A DNA stretch of 64,000 nucleotides from Adineta ricciae (lineage: Eukaryota > Rotifera > Eurotatoria > Adinetida > Adinetidae), in contig CAJNOJ010000038.1 in assembly GCA_905250025.1 (NCBI GenBank), forward strand, positions 434,001-498,000, written 5' to 3'. This document shows positions 25,674 through 38,092 of this stretch, piece after piece; position 1 is the stretch's first letter, and each line of letters starts with the position of its first letter. The position numbers were made by a program, and so were the translations under genes. The notes below the pieces were generated by a model. It was not told the DNA's origin. It searched no databases and worked only from the letters and a program-made list of their open reading frames with translations.

Positions 25674-28600
25674 ATGTCACATTTGTCCGGCAATGAAGAA
25701 ACGACATGTTCCAATACTGATTGTACATTGCCGATGGTTGATACATATGCCAATGCAATTCTTCGTACATTATCCTCACTTAAACCGCCATCACCACCAA
25801 TCGCCTTATATACTTCTCGACAGCATCGTCGTTCTTATCCTCATGCTAAAACGGTGTCACAATCAGTTGTCGTAAATGAGGTAAGTGGTATGTGAAAGTT
25901 GTATATGTATACGTACTCTTCATTGTCTCACTGTTATTTTCAAGTGGAAATTGATGGGCGTAGTACCTTCTTTCTTTTTTTTTCCTTCCTTTATTCGATT
26001 CACGAGTACTCGCACTCTGCGGTTATGTCATACATACAGGACGTAATGATTTTTCGGCTTTCTCTGATATTGAATATCTCTGTATGTGTCCATATTCGTT
26101 TATTTTTGCTTGATATGTGATGACGATAAATTGATATTGTTTCGTCAAATGTAAAGAACGACAAGATTATCGTTGTCTCGAAATGCAGATCACACATCCA
26201 TGTATATGTATATGGCACAAATTATCGAATGAAGAACTACAAAATTGACCTTCGAATGTAGTATACATTTGAGCTCGTTTGATCATATAAGAACAGGAAA
26301 AAAAAGGGAGAGAAATCATGTAACTGCTTGTACAAAAGTACAATTTATAATATGTAAAGTCATTTGCTTATTACTATTCTGGTCGGACGATGATTGAGCC
26401 TCTTGTTATAATGACATAAGCGGTAAGCAAAAAGAAGAGAGAAGACTATGGTAACCATCACCACGAAGTTTAAGTAATCTTTTGATAATTTGACAGAGAA
26501 GGAGAAAAATGAAAAAGAACGACACTGGAGTAGTATCATCTGTTGAGCAACGATAAGCTAGGTTCAATATTGACTTGAGATGAAATGACAATACATATAC
26601 ACATGCACACACGCACATGCACGCATACACAAGTAAATGCACGCGTACATGAATTACTCAACTAGATTTTATTCCGCGATAGTTTCGTATGATTTATATG
26701 TATGAAGAAAAAGAATTATGTCGATCAGGGAATAAGATCGAGGGAGAGAGAGAGGGAGAGAAAGTGAATCCTAACTAGTTTATAGTGAGCATTCGGCTGA
26801 TGTATGTGATGAATTGTGCACATATTATTGATTTTATAAAGATGCAGCGTGCAGTTTGTCAAAGAACGATGTAAGTTGGTAAGAAGAATAGAGAAGGTGC
26901 GGAGGCGAAGTGGTACTGATTGTACAAAGCAAACGTGTAAAATGTATAAGTTTTCTTTTTTTTGTGTCTTCATTTCTTCTTCTTCTTCTTCTTCTTCTTG
27001 TATTATTCCTTGATTCTTAATAACGAGAAGCAGTGACCAACCGAGAACAATGGTTCAAATTGCCTGCTTCTCAAATTAAATTAAATTCTCTTTATTCTTA
27101 ATATTGACGATCCGTTCTTATCGTCAAAACTATTCCACTTGATTGCTCAAAATTGAAGAGGAGTTAATCGACAGGTAAATAAAGGTTTCTTTTGTTACTT
27201 GACTCAATCGATCGAATTTACCTGGATAAAACACCTAGTTAAAGTCTGATAAGTTATCGATCTCTATCTACGTCGATGTCACGTAAGAAAACGAAGCACA
27301 TGCTGAGTAAATAATAGCGAATGCCTATTGGAGTGTGATTATTCTCGACGAAAGACATAAACACTCGTATGAATAGCGGCGCCATCGGTAGAAAAACATA
27401 CATAAGAAAGATGCGACACAAACCCTACTATACATAGTCGCAATGAAGCGCAGTAATTTGAGTGTAATATGTGTGTATAGTTACATATCGATGCAAATTT
27501 TTAAAGTAAATCTATTACGTCATTGTTTGTTATTGTCCCAAAAGGAATGTTAAGATTTTCGAAAGTAGTCTGTTCAACAGTCGTTTTCTTTTCTCTGTCT
27601 CTCTCTCTCTTCTAGAAAAATAAATCGATTGGTGTGTGTTGATTAAATAGCGAAAAGAATTTCAAGTATGAAAAGTTTTGATTGATTTTAATTTCGAGAG
27701 GAATTTTTTTTAAATTAGGATAAGTGCTTTCTTTCTTTTTCTCTTTCTTCGTCTTTAAGTTGATGAAATGAGAGAACAAAGAAAAAGAATTCGCATCGTT
27801 GCATGTTCTGTTTGCGTCGTTGAACTCTATCCGTGCTGATCGCTTTTAGTTCATTTGACCATTACAAGAAAGGTCCCGTATACGGCTTCATTTATGCATG
27901 CGAATATATATATATGCCTGGGATTCATGTGTATACACTCATGTATATGTTTTGATTTTCTTTTCTCTTTTACATTTTTTTTACTTTTCTTCTTTACACA
28001 GGCCACTTGAAAATTGCAAGAAAGAAGAGACGTTTTAATTTCGGACGAGAGAAGGAATAGATTCTAACGAAGAAGAAAAAAAAGCTTGAAAATAAATAGT
28101 GTAACAGTCCATCGTCAAATATGTACAGTAGTAAAACCTTTGTTGCTATTGCGGTTGTTATGTTGTCATCGTTTTACATTTTTATTTTTTTATAATCGAC
28201 ATCTATTCGACAAAAATAAATTACACACCATCTATAAAACACTTGTAACTAGCTTTTTGATTGATAAAGAAAAAAACTGTTAACGAAAAAAAAAGAGAGA
28301 ATCAATGACAATAAGTTTAACATTGAGATTTAATTTTTGCTTGTTCGTCGACGAGTTACACACGTAAGGAAAATATTGATTTTGATCTACCTCGATTTCA
28401 TTCATTTCGACACATGCTGTCGCTGTGTCTCTCTCTCTATGTCTTGAAGGTCAATGAAAGTGATAGGCGCAAGCAGACAGCCGATCTTTTCCTTCGATGT
28501 TTTCGTGTGAATTATCGAAAGAGAACAAAATTTCTCTATTTGCTACCTTACCCATTCAATGTTCATTGTCTTTTACATACATGAATATGAACGAGTGCGA

Positions 28601-31600
28601 GCGCTTATCTTGTTTACATGTGACTTAAAGATTTCTTTACATCGATATTTTTCTTCATCGTTCTTCACTCGACAATATGGCTTTGATTAATATGAAGCAT
28701 TGCTAGTTCGTCGTTTTCGTGTTCTTCTCTCTCCTTCCGCTCATCCTTTCTTTCGATTGTTGTCTTTGACCATCGCATAGTAGACGCATGCATAGACTCA
28801 TCTTTTCTTTATTTTATCCTATTTTCGTGCGTGTGTGGTCAAGGCGATTATGATTATACCCGATTAAAACAAACTGAGTATACGGAGAGATTTTCTTTCG
28901 TCGAACATGAATTTTGAAATTTCCTCGCCGAACGTCATGGTAAGTTTCGATTATTGAATTTTTTTTCTTCAAGTAAACCTGAGGGTTGTATAGATTTCTT
29001 TTTAAGAAACTCACACCCTTCTTTTCTTCTCACATTAGTGATTCATTTTTTTTTCTCTCTTCTTTTTCATTGAGATTATTAACGGTTTTTTTTCAGTGGT
29101 TTTATTTTGCAAACATCAATTCTTTATAAAACACACATATTACTTGACGAAGCGAAGAAAGACAAATAGAACACACACAAGATGTCTTCGTATACTGTTT
29201 TAAGAGTTGACAGTAAACATGCGCATTCATTCACATTTCAGCTTCAGGGGTTTGAATCGTATGGTACCGTGAAGGTTAATGATTTTCTCATTAGATTTGT
29301 TGAGGCGCAAAGATAGAGGAAAGAGCGAGTTCAATCGCGTATGCAGACAGTTTGTTCTCACTTTTGCATCGAGTTTATACTTAGAATTTCACATCAAAAG
29401 AAAAGGAAGAAGTTCTTCATTCTTCATACTCTCATTGTATTATCGTGAAGAATAGTAAAAGAACATGCGTCGCATAGCCAGCAAAAAAAAAGAAAGAACC
29501 AAATAAAATAACGGTGGAAGCCAAGTGCAGGCAACTTTTACTCACATATATTTTTCTTCTCTCTTTGCTCAGTGTGTTCCCTTTTTTTTTTCTTTATTCT
29601 TTATTTTAACCCATGCCAAGAGGCAGCTGTGACACATAGACGGCCGAATAATTACTCACTATTAGATGAATATTTATTTTTCATTTTTTAGTTAGTGGAC
29701 GGCTCTTCGGATAATCAACCATCACTAGCAGATCCCTCCTCATTGTCTTCCTCATCCTCATCTCTATTCAGTTCATCGTCGTATTCACCCGATCATAGCT
29801 GTGGCAATTGTTTTACTATTGAAGCACATTTACCTCTCGTGAAAAATAATATCGAACAAGTTGAAAAATTCAAACGATTATTATCTCGCTTGGACAACGT
29901 TTACAATAATAATAATAATAATAATAACAGCAATAATAACAATAACAACAATAATCAAAATATGTCAACCACAACTTTACCGTTACCTTCGACAACGTCA
30001 CCGCATGTTACTGATCGTTATCTTTTTCGTTCGCTCTCAAATGATAATCAAAACTCACGAATATCTGCAGCAAAGAAGAACAAATTGTCCAATGCACCAC
30101 CATCATTAAGTAAACGTTATAAATTTTCGTCGACTGTCACCGATCAAAATAATAATGATGTCTATAAGTTTCCTAATGGCCAAACGGAACAACGTTCACA
30201 TTCGACTGATTCGGACCGATACTATTTCTCAACAGGCGACTCTGCGAAGAAACCTCAACAAATATTAACATATGTTCGATCTGGTTCCGGCTTGGAGCAG
30301 CGTGCTGTTACCTTTATTGATGGAGCGTCAATTTCATCTGATAAAGTTTCTTTACCGACAACAAAGTCAATACAACCAACTACTATTGTATCGGATACGC
30401 CTTATCTTTTCTCAAAGACAACAGAATCCCAGCGACAACCAGGTGCAACATCGTCAGTCAACCCAGAAGGTAAGTGAATCGAGCCACCAACTGCAAATAA
30501 AAGAGAAACAGAAAAAAAAGAGAGAAGAAAGATAAGTCTAAAGAGTTTATTTTGCAATGAAGACTATCACAAACGAAGCATCCATTTTAAATAACTTGCA
30601 TAGTTTGTTTTTCTTTTCAAGATGACTGGCTAGAACAACGACAGCAACCGCATATTATCTTCGATAGTATCACTGATTCGTCGCCCAATTCACAACTAAA
30701 ACGCCCACGTACATCAAGTACAAGTCCAGAACGCCGACGCATATCAAAACATTCACCCACGCGTATGGATACTGTCACATCGACAAATGGCTCATTGTCG
30801 ACATTACGACGATCACCCCCAACTAAAGTGCAAAATGTTCGCTTTGATCCAACATCGACACAGAAATCATATTTAAGTGAAGCAAAAGAACGCTTAGCAA
30901 TCAAAAAGCGTGGACGATCACCACAAGCTTTACAACAATCAGTTGACCGTTTAGTCTCATCAACAAATCAAAAATATCGCCAACAGCAAATTTTCTCACC
31001 GCCTGCCCCATTTCAACCATCACAACAACAACATCAAAGTTATATCAGTCAATATTATGCACAAGAAGAAGAACCTCCTATTGATTATCCAATGGATAGC
31101 GATGATGATGAACCACAAAAACGTTCAACCTTGTACAATCGTGGTTTGAACGCTAATAGCGCACACGAGCGAATCTTGAAACACGTCAACGGTAGTTTGC
31201 TTGACCGGCGATACTTAGGTGATACCAATCGCATCAAACAACTGGAACAGAACGCTCATCGTTACCTACGTTTTATCGAAAATCAGTCGTTACAACGTGA
31301 ATTAAATTATGATTTAATTCGATGTTTCTCATCCACATATCTCGATGATTTACGCCGTGAAGAAAACCGACATTTTCAAACGCGAGTTAACATGCGATCA
31401 TATACATATGAAGATATACAAGACATTCATATGTCGCAAGTTCTCGAAGCTTTCAAGATGAAACGAGCGATCGACAAAGAAAAACGTCTCCGATTGAGTG
31501 CAAGTTTCGATGGACAAATTACATCATCAACACCAACATCATCCATTGGTGCGGGACACTTATCGCCTCTCTCGGCTTCGTATAGTCCAGTCATGACTGG

Positions 31601-31676
31601 AAGTCTCAACGAAAATATTGATGCGCAATCAGGTGGTTTTGAAATCGATCGTCGATCAATAAAATCACATACTTCG
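25674..31676 (+). CDS. Unrecognised low-complexity protein, 3' end not resolved
   Basis: Three exons join in phase: 25674-25880, 29692-30469, 30622-31676 (2,040 nt, 680 codons). The first intron is 3.8 kb, far longer than its neighbours. The protein is rich in Ser, Asn and Gln, with poly-Ser and poly-Asn runs. Two parts look conserved: CGNCFTIEAHLPLVKNNIEQ followed by VEKFKRLLSRLDNVY (about residues 110-145), and a charged helical part near the C-terminus (RYLRFIENQSLQRELNYDLI, RCFSSTYLDDLRREENRHFQ, YEDIQDIHMSQVLEAFKMKR). Exon 3 ends at a good donor (ACTTCG then GTAAGC). If it is not spliced, 19 more residues follow to a stop at 31736. No following exon is visible before the N gap at 32014. 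I do not recognise the family. Confidence 0.7.
25881..29691. other. Long intron (3.8 kb) of the plus-strand low-complexity gene
   Basis: GTAAGTGG donor and TTTTTTAG acceptor. The interior holds CA-, GA- and TTC-rich tracts and no convincing exon on either strand. Given its size compared with neighbouring introns, it may contain regulatory elements or an alternative first exon. Confidence 0.65.
26973..26999. repeat. TTC trinucleotide microsatellite
   Basis: Nine consecutive TTC units inside the long intron. Confidence 0.9.
29905..29961 (+). repeat. Coding AAT/AAC trinucleotide run (poly-Asn)
   Basis: An AAT/AAC run broken by one AGC codon gives a polyasparagine stretch in the unrecognised protein; likely polymorphic in length. 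Confidence 0.9.
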
Positions 31677-32013
31677 GTAAGCGGTTTCGTTATTTTACTT
31701 TTATATTTATTTGATTTGAAAACGAAGAACAGATGAGATTCATAAGCTATTTTACAGAGAATTCCTCTCACCCGACCATAATTGCTCGATCAACAATTTT
31801 TCTTCCATTCTTTTCTTCCCGCTTATATCACCATTTATATTAAAGTATTCAAACATATCAAATTTCTACTTGATAAATGATCAATGAATTCTTATATAAT
31901 CTAATCTCTCAATATCACACGAAACGACGAAGGTTATATTCTGTTCAATAGATTAAAACATTTTTTTTTGCATTTTTCATAATCAAAAGCATATGTAAAT
32001 GTTGCTATACACG

Positions 32014-32039
32014 NNNNNNNNNNNNNNNNNNNNNNNNNN
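32014..32039. other. Assembly gap (26 N)
   Basis: A run of 26 N flanked on the right by a poly-T tract. The gene to the left has a splice donor with no following exon, and the receptor gene to the right begins in mid-protein, so coding sequence is probably missing here. Confidence 0.95.
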
Positions 32040-32247
32040 TTTTTTTCTGTGTTCTTCTCTTCTCTACGAGACATAAGACATAAGTCATGCGTCTCCTTTT
32101 CTTCTCTGCCAGCTTTATGACCAGTTTGTCCGTTGTCTCCCTTCTTCTCTTTCCGTTCTTCTTTTCGTTCTTGTAAACTGGTTATTTATCATCGAATAAA
32201 GCGCTGACTCCAAAAAAAATATAAACGAATCATCGAAAAAACGTTAG

Positions 32248-33578
32248 CTTCATCCGATCGGTGTTTGTCAGTAAATGCTCTGTTTAACGAAACATTTCGT
32301 AATTACCATTTACTTCGTCGTATAAAATATTATCACATACCATGCCAGACAAATTCGTCATTGACATGTTTTTACGATGACCAACAATTTTGTTTGTGTC
32401 AACAGCTTGATGAACAACGTGTAGCGAATTGCTTTGATTTCGATCGTCATTCGCGTACAATCTGTGCGAGACAAAATGATTGTGAAAACGGAGGAAATTG
32501 TTATGAAGAAAACTCGAAATGTCCTAAATATTTCCTATGTGAATGTGCCGAATGTTATTACGGAGTGCGATGTCAGTTGACAACGAATGGTTTCAGTCTT
32601 TCACTCGACGCTATTCTCGGCTTTTACATTCATCCGAAAATCAATCTTTTCAAGCAATCAGGCGCAGTTCTGATAAGTATAATTGTTAGTACAGTTTTGA
32701 TCATTGTAGGACTGGTTAATGGTACTTTGTCTTTGATAACATTTAAAAACAAGAAACTTTGGGAATCTGGTTGTGCAATTTATCTATTAAATTCATCAAT
32801 AATTGTTTTACTGACCATGATTATATTCACATTCAAGTTTTGGATACTTATACTTACACAAATCGAAACGATCCGGAATAAATCTTTTTTAAAAATTGAA
32901 TGTATTGGCATTGATTTCATTCTTCGATCATGTTTAGCAATGGATCAATGGTTAACTTCCTTTGTATCGATCGAAAGAACATTTGTTACAATCAAAGGAG
33001 TTAGTTTTAATAAGAAACAGGCGCAAGTAGCGGCAAAATATGTCATCTGTGTTCTATTCTTTCTGATAATTGCAACGAATATCCACGATCCCATTCATCG
33101 AAGTTTATATGAAGAAAACGAAGATGACGAAAAACGATTTTGGTGTATTGTGCAATACAAATCGACGATTCGTGTACTTGACTATGCTATCAATGGTTTT
33201 CATTCGATCGTTCCATTTCTTATCAATATATTATCGGCAAGTGTCATAATAATCATCAAAACCCGTCAACGGAAAGCAGTAGTCGGAGCTGGACAAAATC
33301 CTAAATCGGTTTTCAAGGAAGAAATCTACAAACATAAAAATCTTCTAGTTGCTCCGTTCGTTTTAGTACTTCTTGTGATTCCACGTTTGATAATCACATT
33401 CGCATCCGGTTGTATGAAACCAACTAGCAACCCGTGGCTCTTCCTTTCGGGATATTTTATCTCATTAATCCCATCAACACTTACTTTCATTTTATTTATT
33501 TTACCATCAACTGTATACAGAAAAGAATTTCATATGGTTATCAGCAAATACCATCAAATGTTTCGAAGAAATCAATAA
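32248..33578 (+). CDS. EGF-like/7TM receptor, 5' part missing
   Basis: One open exon with no usable ATG at its start. It opens after an acceptor (GTTAG at 32243-32247) and reads SSDRCLSVNALFNETF. An extracellular Cys-rich part contains an EGF-like module (CENGGNCYEE...CECAECYYGVRCQ, about 32480-32580). Seven hydrophobic helices follow between about 32665 and 33520, with VSIERTFVTIKG after TM3 in the place of a DRY motif and a conserved disulphide-type Cys at the TM3 start. NPxxY is not evident in TM7. This arrangement resembles divergent receptors expanded in bdelloid rotifers. The signal peptide and probably more extracellular repeats should lie upstream, across the N gap. Ligand unknown. 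Confidence 0.8.
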
Positions 33579-33712
33579 CGTCGTTGTTACGCGACGCTCT
33601 TCTTTCAAAACTATGGATTCAATTCAATTACAAAGCTTCATGTAGCTTCTCTTAATCTGAAAATTTAAGTAAAAATGCTTGTGCGTTCTATGTTCTAATG
33701 TATCCTATTTCA

Positions 33713-33718
33713 AATAAA
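33713..33718 (+). promoter_or_regulatory. Polyadenylation signal AATAAA
   Basis: AATAAA about 135 nt downstream of the EGF-7TM receptor stop codon. Confidence 0.45.
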
Positions 33719-33804
33719 CAGGTCATTGTTGAATTCTTAAACCGTTTTCTTTTCCTCACAATTTATTCGTGCGATAGGATACACAGCTCAGTTAGTATCT
33801 GCAC

Positions 33805-34392
33805 TCATTTATATGCACTAAGTAAATCTCTTAAAGTCGAATCATTCATACAACTCTCAATAAACTTGTATCGCAAAATTCGTCCGCCTTCTTTGTCTTT
33901 ATCTAATTTTGCTATGAGATTGTCCACTTTTCTTAACAAGACATTATAACTGTCGTTATAATCGATTCCTTTGACATCATACAACGCTTCCATTATGTTC
34001 ACGAGTTTCAATCGATCGATGTAACCTTGTTGGTCGGAATCGAGTAATGAGAAGATTAACGAAAGCTTTTCAGTTAAATCACCACGACGGATGATACTCA
34101 CAGCATGCATAAACTCCATGAAATCAATTCGACCGTCGTTATTCATATCATAGGTGCGAAAGAATGTTTCGGTTAAACGTGTTACATTTCCATTTGGATG
34201 TAGTTGATTAAAATAGTCGATAAACAGCGTTTTATTCAAACTCGAAGTTAAAAATGATCGATTATTCCCGCAGTTCTTTACAAATGCTCGATACCAGTCA
34301 AGAATCTCCGAACGATTAAATCGAGTTTGAAGTAATTGCTTGATTTGTTCATCTGTTAATTGTTGTTCAAGAATTTCATCATTTTCCTTCAT
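33805..34392 (-). CDS. EF-hand calcium sensor (neuronal calcium sensor/calcineurin-B-like)
   Basis: A single exon of 195 residues, the usual length for the NCS family. The N-terminal helix (QLLQTRFNRSEILDWYRAF) matches NCS/recoverin-type proteins. EF2 is canonical (DMNNDGRIDFME). EF3 (DSDQQGYIDRLK) lacks the acidic residue at position 12, and EF4 (DKDKEGGRILRY) is degenerate, so probably only one loop binds calcium strongly. The protein begins MKEND, so it lacks Gly2 and cannot be N-myristoylated like typical NCS proteins. Convergent with the receptor upstream (226 nt between stops). Confidence 0.83.
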   Translation of the reverse strand: MKENDEILEQQLTDEQIKQLLQTRFNRSEILDWYRAFVKNCGNNRSFLTSSLNKTLFIDYFNQLHPNGNVTRLTETFFRTYDMNNDGRIDFMEFMHAVSIIRRGDLTEKLSLIFSLLDSDQQGYIDRLKLVNIMEALYDVKGIDYNDSYNVLLRKVDNLIAKLDKDKEGGRILRYKFIESCMNDSTLRDLLSAYK

Positions 34393-35658
34393 TAGTGATT
34401 AAAATATGCGCCAAAATTGAGTCTCGTTAGATTTGCATTTCTTCCTATGTGTTCTTTTCTCTAATCTCATTCATCACGCTTGAAACACATGTTATTCGTA
34501 GCGATAAATCGATTTATGTATACACGAAACAAGGAAGCACATTTACGTCATCAAATTAAAAATGCGAAAATTTCCAGTCGTCTCACAATACTTACCATCA
34601 ATTAGTAAATATCTCCACAAGGCATTTTTGTCTGTCAATACATAACAAAATTTGCCAATGAAGGCATTCAATTCACAGCGATTCTTTTTTATTTCTCTGA
34701 CACTCCCATCCAAGAAAGGAAGAAATTTACTCTTGTCGAACGCTCGACAAATGAGTACCTAGTATGTTACATATATATCATTTTTTTGCTTCCCTGTTTG
34801 ATAGACATATTCGAAAAAGAGAGCGAACGAAGCAATTTTATACTGAGATTATAGACGTAGTTGGGTAATCTTCGATTACTGCTGAGTAAAATAAGACGTA
34901 TCGTGTTGAGTAGTGTACCTGAAATTGAATAACTCATTGCGTTTGTAAGACATGAGTTTCTCTCGGGAACTAGAAAATACTTGAAGAATAATGTCAACGT
35001 TGTATGGGAGGAAAAAAGACATTTTTTTCTCGGAAAGAGAATTTATTTTGACTGAAGATAGCCGTGTATAGTCTATTGGAAGTTGATATGAAATAGATTT
35101 TGAAAATTTTTCTCGCGAGAAGAATCAAGTATCGGTGTTGTGTTTTTCTTTTCTCCTTCTTTCTTTCTTTCTTTCCTCCTCTCCACGAGAATTACGAGAG
35201 AAAAAAGCTTCCAAAGTAGAAAATAAACGAGAACGGAGAGAGAAGTCTCATCATTACAATATTCGGCGTATGTATTTTCGTGTTGTATGATTCGAACGTG
35301 CAAACAAAATCTGATCTGTGAGTACGTATGTATTTGTGCAGAGAGTTCAATCGAACAGTGTTGATCGATTTATGTATTGGAAGACATGGAATATATAGTA
35401 AAGAAAGAATTGAAAGCGATGGTGAGTAAGTAGATGAGAAAAAGAAAGTCAGAAGAGAATGAGCACCTGTAAAATAAAAAAAAACGGAGAAGAGAAAGAA
35501 TGACGAAGACATTTCTCACTCGTCTTGTATAGAGAGGCTGAACAAGTATCTACACGGCTTGTTTTTAGTCGAATAAAATAAGTAGGTTTGAAATCTTTAC
35601 AAGCAAATTATTTCATTTTCTACTTAGATAGAGGAACCCACTGAAGAGAATATGGCCA
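34393..35658. other. Intergenic region, no gene seen
   Basis: About 1.27 kb between the divergent calcium-sensor and glycosyltransferase genes. GA- and CT-rich tracts occur around 35150-35250 and 35430-35500. It probably holds both promoters. Confidence 0.6.
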
Positions 35659-37183
35659 ATGCAGTTTACAATCAATCGTCGTTTATTGAGAAACAATTGC
35701 CTGTTTTTTCTCAGCGTATTCTTCATTCTTGAATTTATTCATTTGTCGTTTTTTAAACGACATGACTCATTTTCCAAAGAGATTAAGCTTCCATCGATAA
35801 ATATTCTCTCCAACAATAAATATCAAAAAGCGTCGCCAAATACAAAACTTTTTCAACATTTACAGCCGTTTTATTACCCTATTTCCTGTCAGAATTTATA
35901 CGAAAGTGACTCGGATGAGTTAAAACATGCGCTCGCGCTTTTAGCTGATATAAAAAATCCATCTAGCATTGCCGATCAGTCGTATAATATTACGAAAGAA
36001 CAATGTCAGAACTATCGTTCGGAACGTTTTAATGAACAATTTCATCATGAAGACACGCCGATAAATCGCAAGTTTCCTTTAGCATTTTCGATTCTCATGT
36101 ATGAAAATGTCGAACAATTTGAACGTCTTTTACGTATCCTCTACCGTCCACAAAACGTCTACTGCGTTCATGTTGATAAAGACGCCACATCACACGTTTT
36201 ACAAGCTGTTAGATCCATTGCTCAATGCTTTGATAATGTCATTCTCGCAAGTAAACAAGAAAAGGTTCTTTATGCAACGTTCTCGCGTTTACAAGCAGAT
36301 ATCAACTGTATGGAAGATCTAATCAAATATCCATCATGGAAATATTTACTAAATGCTGCTAATTCTGAACTCCCATTGAAAACAAACAGCGAATTAGTTA
36401 AAATTCTGACTATTTATCGTGGATATAATGATATCGAAGGACGCTGGAAATCAAGAAATGTGCATCGAACAGAATACAGTTGGCAAGTGATTGATACAGC
36501 CAGTGGAAATCAGGAACAAGTACCGCAAATACGAAAAACTGATGAAAAGAAAAAACCGCCGCCTGGAAATGTCGAAATTGTTAAAGGATCAGCTTATGGT
36601 ATGAGAAGGAAAATGTTTCCTTTTCTTGTTTTCTAACCATGCGAATTTTCCTGGTATTTAGGTGCTTTTTCGCGAGCTTTCATTGAATTTGTTCATACGA
36701 GTTCAATAGCAAAAGAATTATTAGATTGGTCGCGTGATACATACAGCCCTGATGAACATTATTGGGCAACATTGAATTATAATACACACTTACATCCTCC
36801 GGGAGGTTATAAAGGTACGTATAATTGAATAATTGAGTAGTATGAACAATCTCCACAGAGAACTCTTTCAGCATCGAGTAGACGTATTTTTCTTCTGTTT
36901 TCTTTTAGCAAAAAGTGATCCGACTAATTGGACAGCACGATTCGTGAATTGGGGCGAACGAAATTGTTACGGACGTATAATACGTGGTATATGTGTCTTT
37001 GGTACAGTTGATCTACCGACCTTATTCAATCGTCATGAACTATTCGCAAATAAATTTCACATCAATGCTGATCCTATTGCTTATCAATGTTTAGAAGAAC
37101 TTCTAGTAAACAAATCGAAGCTTGATCTGCCATTGAACGACGCGACATTCTATCGTCAAATGCCATTTTTGTTACCGACTTAA
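35659..37183 (+). CDS. Core-2/I-branching beta-1,6-N-acetylglucosaminyltransferase family protein (GT14)
   Basis: Three exons (35659-36598, 36662-36814, 36909-37183) join in phase to 455 residues. Type II membrane topology: short basic N-terminus, then a TM helix (NCLFFLSVFFILEFIHLSFF), then a stem. Catalytic GT14 blocks: FPLAFSILMYENVEQFERLL, YCVHVDKDA, YATFSRLQADINCMEDLI, WKYLLNAANSELPLKTNSEL, the SPDEHYWATL motif, and the C-terminal NWGERNCYGRIIRGICVFG followed by DLPTLFNRHELFANKF. Expected to act in the Golgi, adding GlcNAc branches to O-glycans or related chains. It could act on another acceptor, since the family also includes xylosyltransferases. An overlapping upstream ATG at 35652 is in another frame. 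Confidence 0.9.
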
Positions 37184-37211
37184 TTTATTTTGTTATGAAA
37201 ATTTTCTCAGT

Positions 37212-37217
37212 AATAAA
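37212..37217 (+). promoter_or_regulatory. Polyadenylation signal AATAAA for GT14 gene
   Basis: AATAAA 29 nt after the glycosyltransferase stop, within the 197-nt convergent interval shared with the kinase gene. Confidence 0.65.
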
Positions 37218-37380
37218 CATAAGTGTGATCTCGACCCGATCAACATGGGTGACTGAATTTATTTGTAACATAACAAAAGAACATATAATCTGACCGAAAA
37301 CAAGAGCATGGTTTTTGACATTGCGTGAATAAATGATAGCGAAGATTCAAGATTGCATTCGATTTGACATTCATATTTAA

Positions 37381-38043
37381 TTATTGACTTGAGTTTGGCG
37401 TAATCATTTCATTTAATAAGATATCAATTTGTTCACATGTTCGCTCAATCGTTTGTGATGCATCGATGATCTTCACAGGACACATATTGAAGTTTTTTAT
37501 GAATTTGTCGTAATGATGTTTAAGTTCTTCGAGACGTTTTAAGTCGACCGATGATTCGGATTGTCTCGATCGTTTAACAATTCGTTCATAACATTGTTTA
37601 GGTGATAAATCGAAGTATAATATAGCTGTTGATGACAGATCGATTGTTTTTTCCAAACCGTATTCGTAATGATCCTGAAGAATACGATATTCAACGTCAT
37701 TTAAATAGTTTTGTTCACGATCGTGGTCGATAAATACGTTGAAACAACTCAAAATCGAACGTTCGTAGATATTTATATGATGACTCGATCGTGAATTCAT
37801 ATGGTTTCGAATTCGTGAGAGAAGTGCAGTTAATTCGAATGTAAATGTCCATCGAGTACTTTCCGTGTACAGAGCATTGAGAAGATCAAAACCTTTGATA
37901 TTCATCCAGTTCTCAACAGGTTCACAATGAACTTGAACAAGATTCGATGGATATTTCGATGCAATATAAGACATAATCGTTGATTTGCCAACACCAATAT
38001 TCCCTTCGATAAGAATTGTTTTGATTAAATTCAACGAAGACAT
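37381..38043 (-). CDS. Deoxynucleoside kinase (dCK/TK2/dNK family)
   Basis: A single exon of 220 residues from the Met at 38043. P-loop EGNIGVGKST at about residue 14; CEPVENWMNIKG; the catalytic ERS motif in YERSILSCFNVF; the LID-type segment ERIVKRSRQSESSVDL; and the helix RLEELKHHYDKFI. These match the salvage kinases that phosphorylate deoxyribonucleosides; substrate preference is not predictable here. The ATG is placed directly after a TATTTCAG acceptor, only 49 nt downstream of the TRMT5 stop on the same strand, consistent with a trans-spliced downstream gene. An earlier in-frame Met (38106) lies within the TRMT5 coding region and would cross the acceptor. Confidence 0.9.
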   Translation of the reverse strand: MSSLNLIKTILIEGNIGVGKSTIMSYIASKYPSNLVQVHCEPVENWMNIKGFDLLNALYTESTRWTFTFELTALLSRIRNHMNSRSSHHINIYERSILSCFNVFIDHDREQNYLNDVEYRILQDHYEYGLEKTIDLSSTAILYFDLSPKQCYERIVKRSRQSESSVDLKRLEELKHHYDKFIKNFNMCPVKIIDASQTIERTCEQIDILLNEMITPNSSQ

Positions 38044-38092
38044 CTGAAATAGTGAAAAAAAATGTTTTAGAGAAGTTGTTAACAATTCGTCG

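Noticed and set aside
27025..27072. A perfect 9-bp inverted repeat with a ~30-nt loop (GAGAAGCAG / CTGCTTCTC) in the long intron, as a small-RNA hairpin
   Set aside because: A 9-bp stem with a loop this size is expected several times by chance in 64 kb, and the stem does not extend inward or outward.
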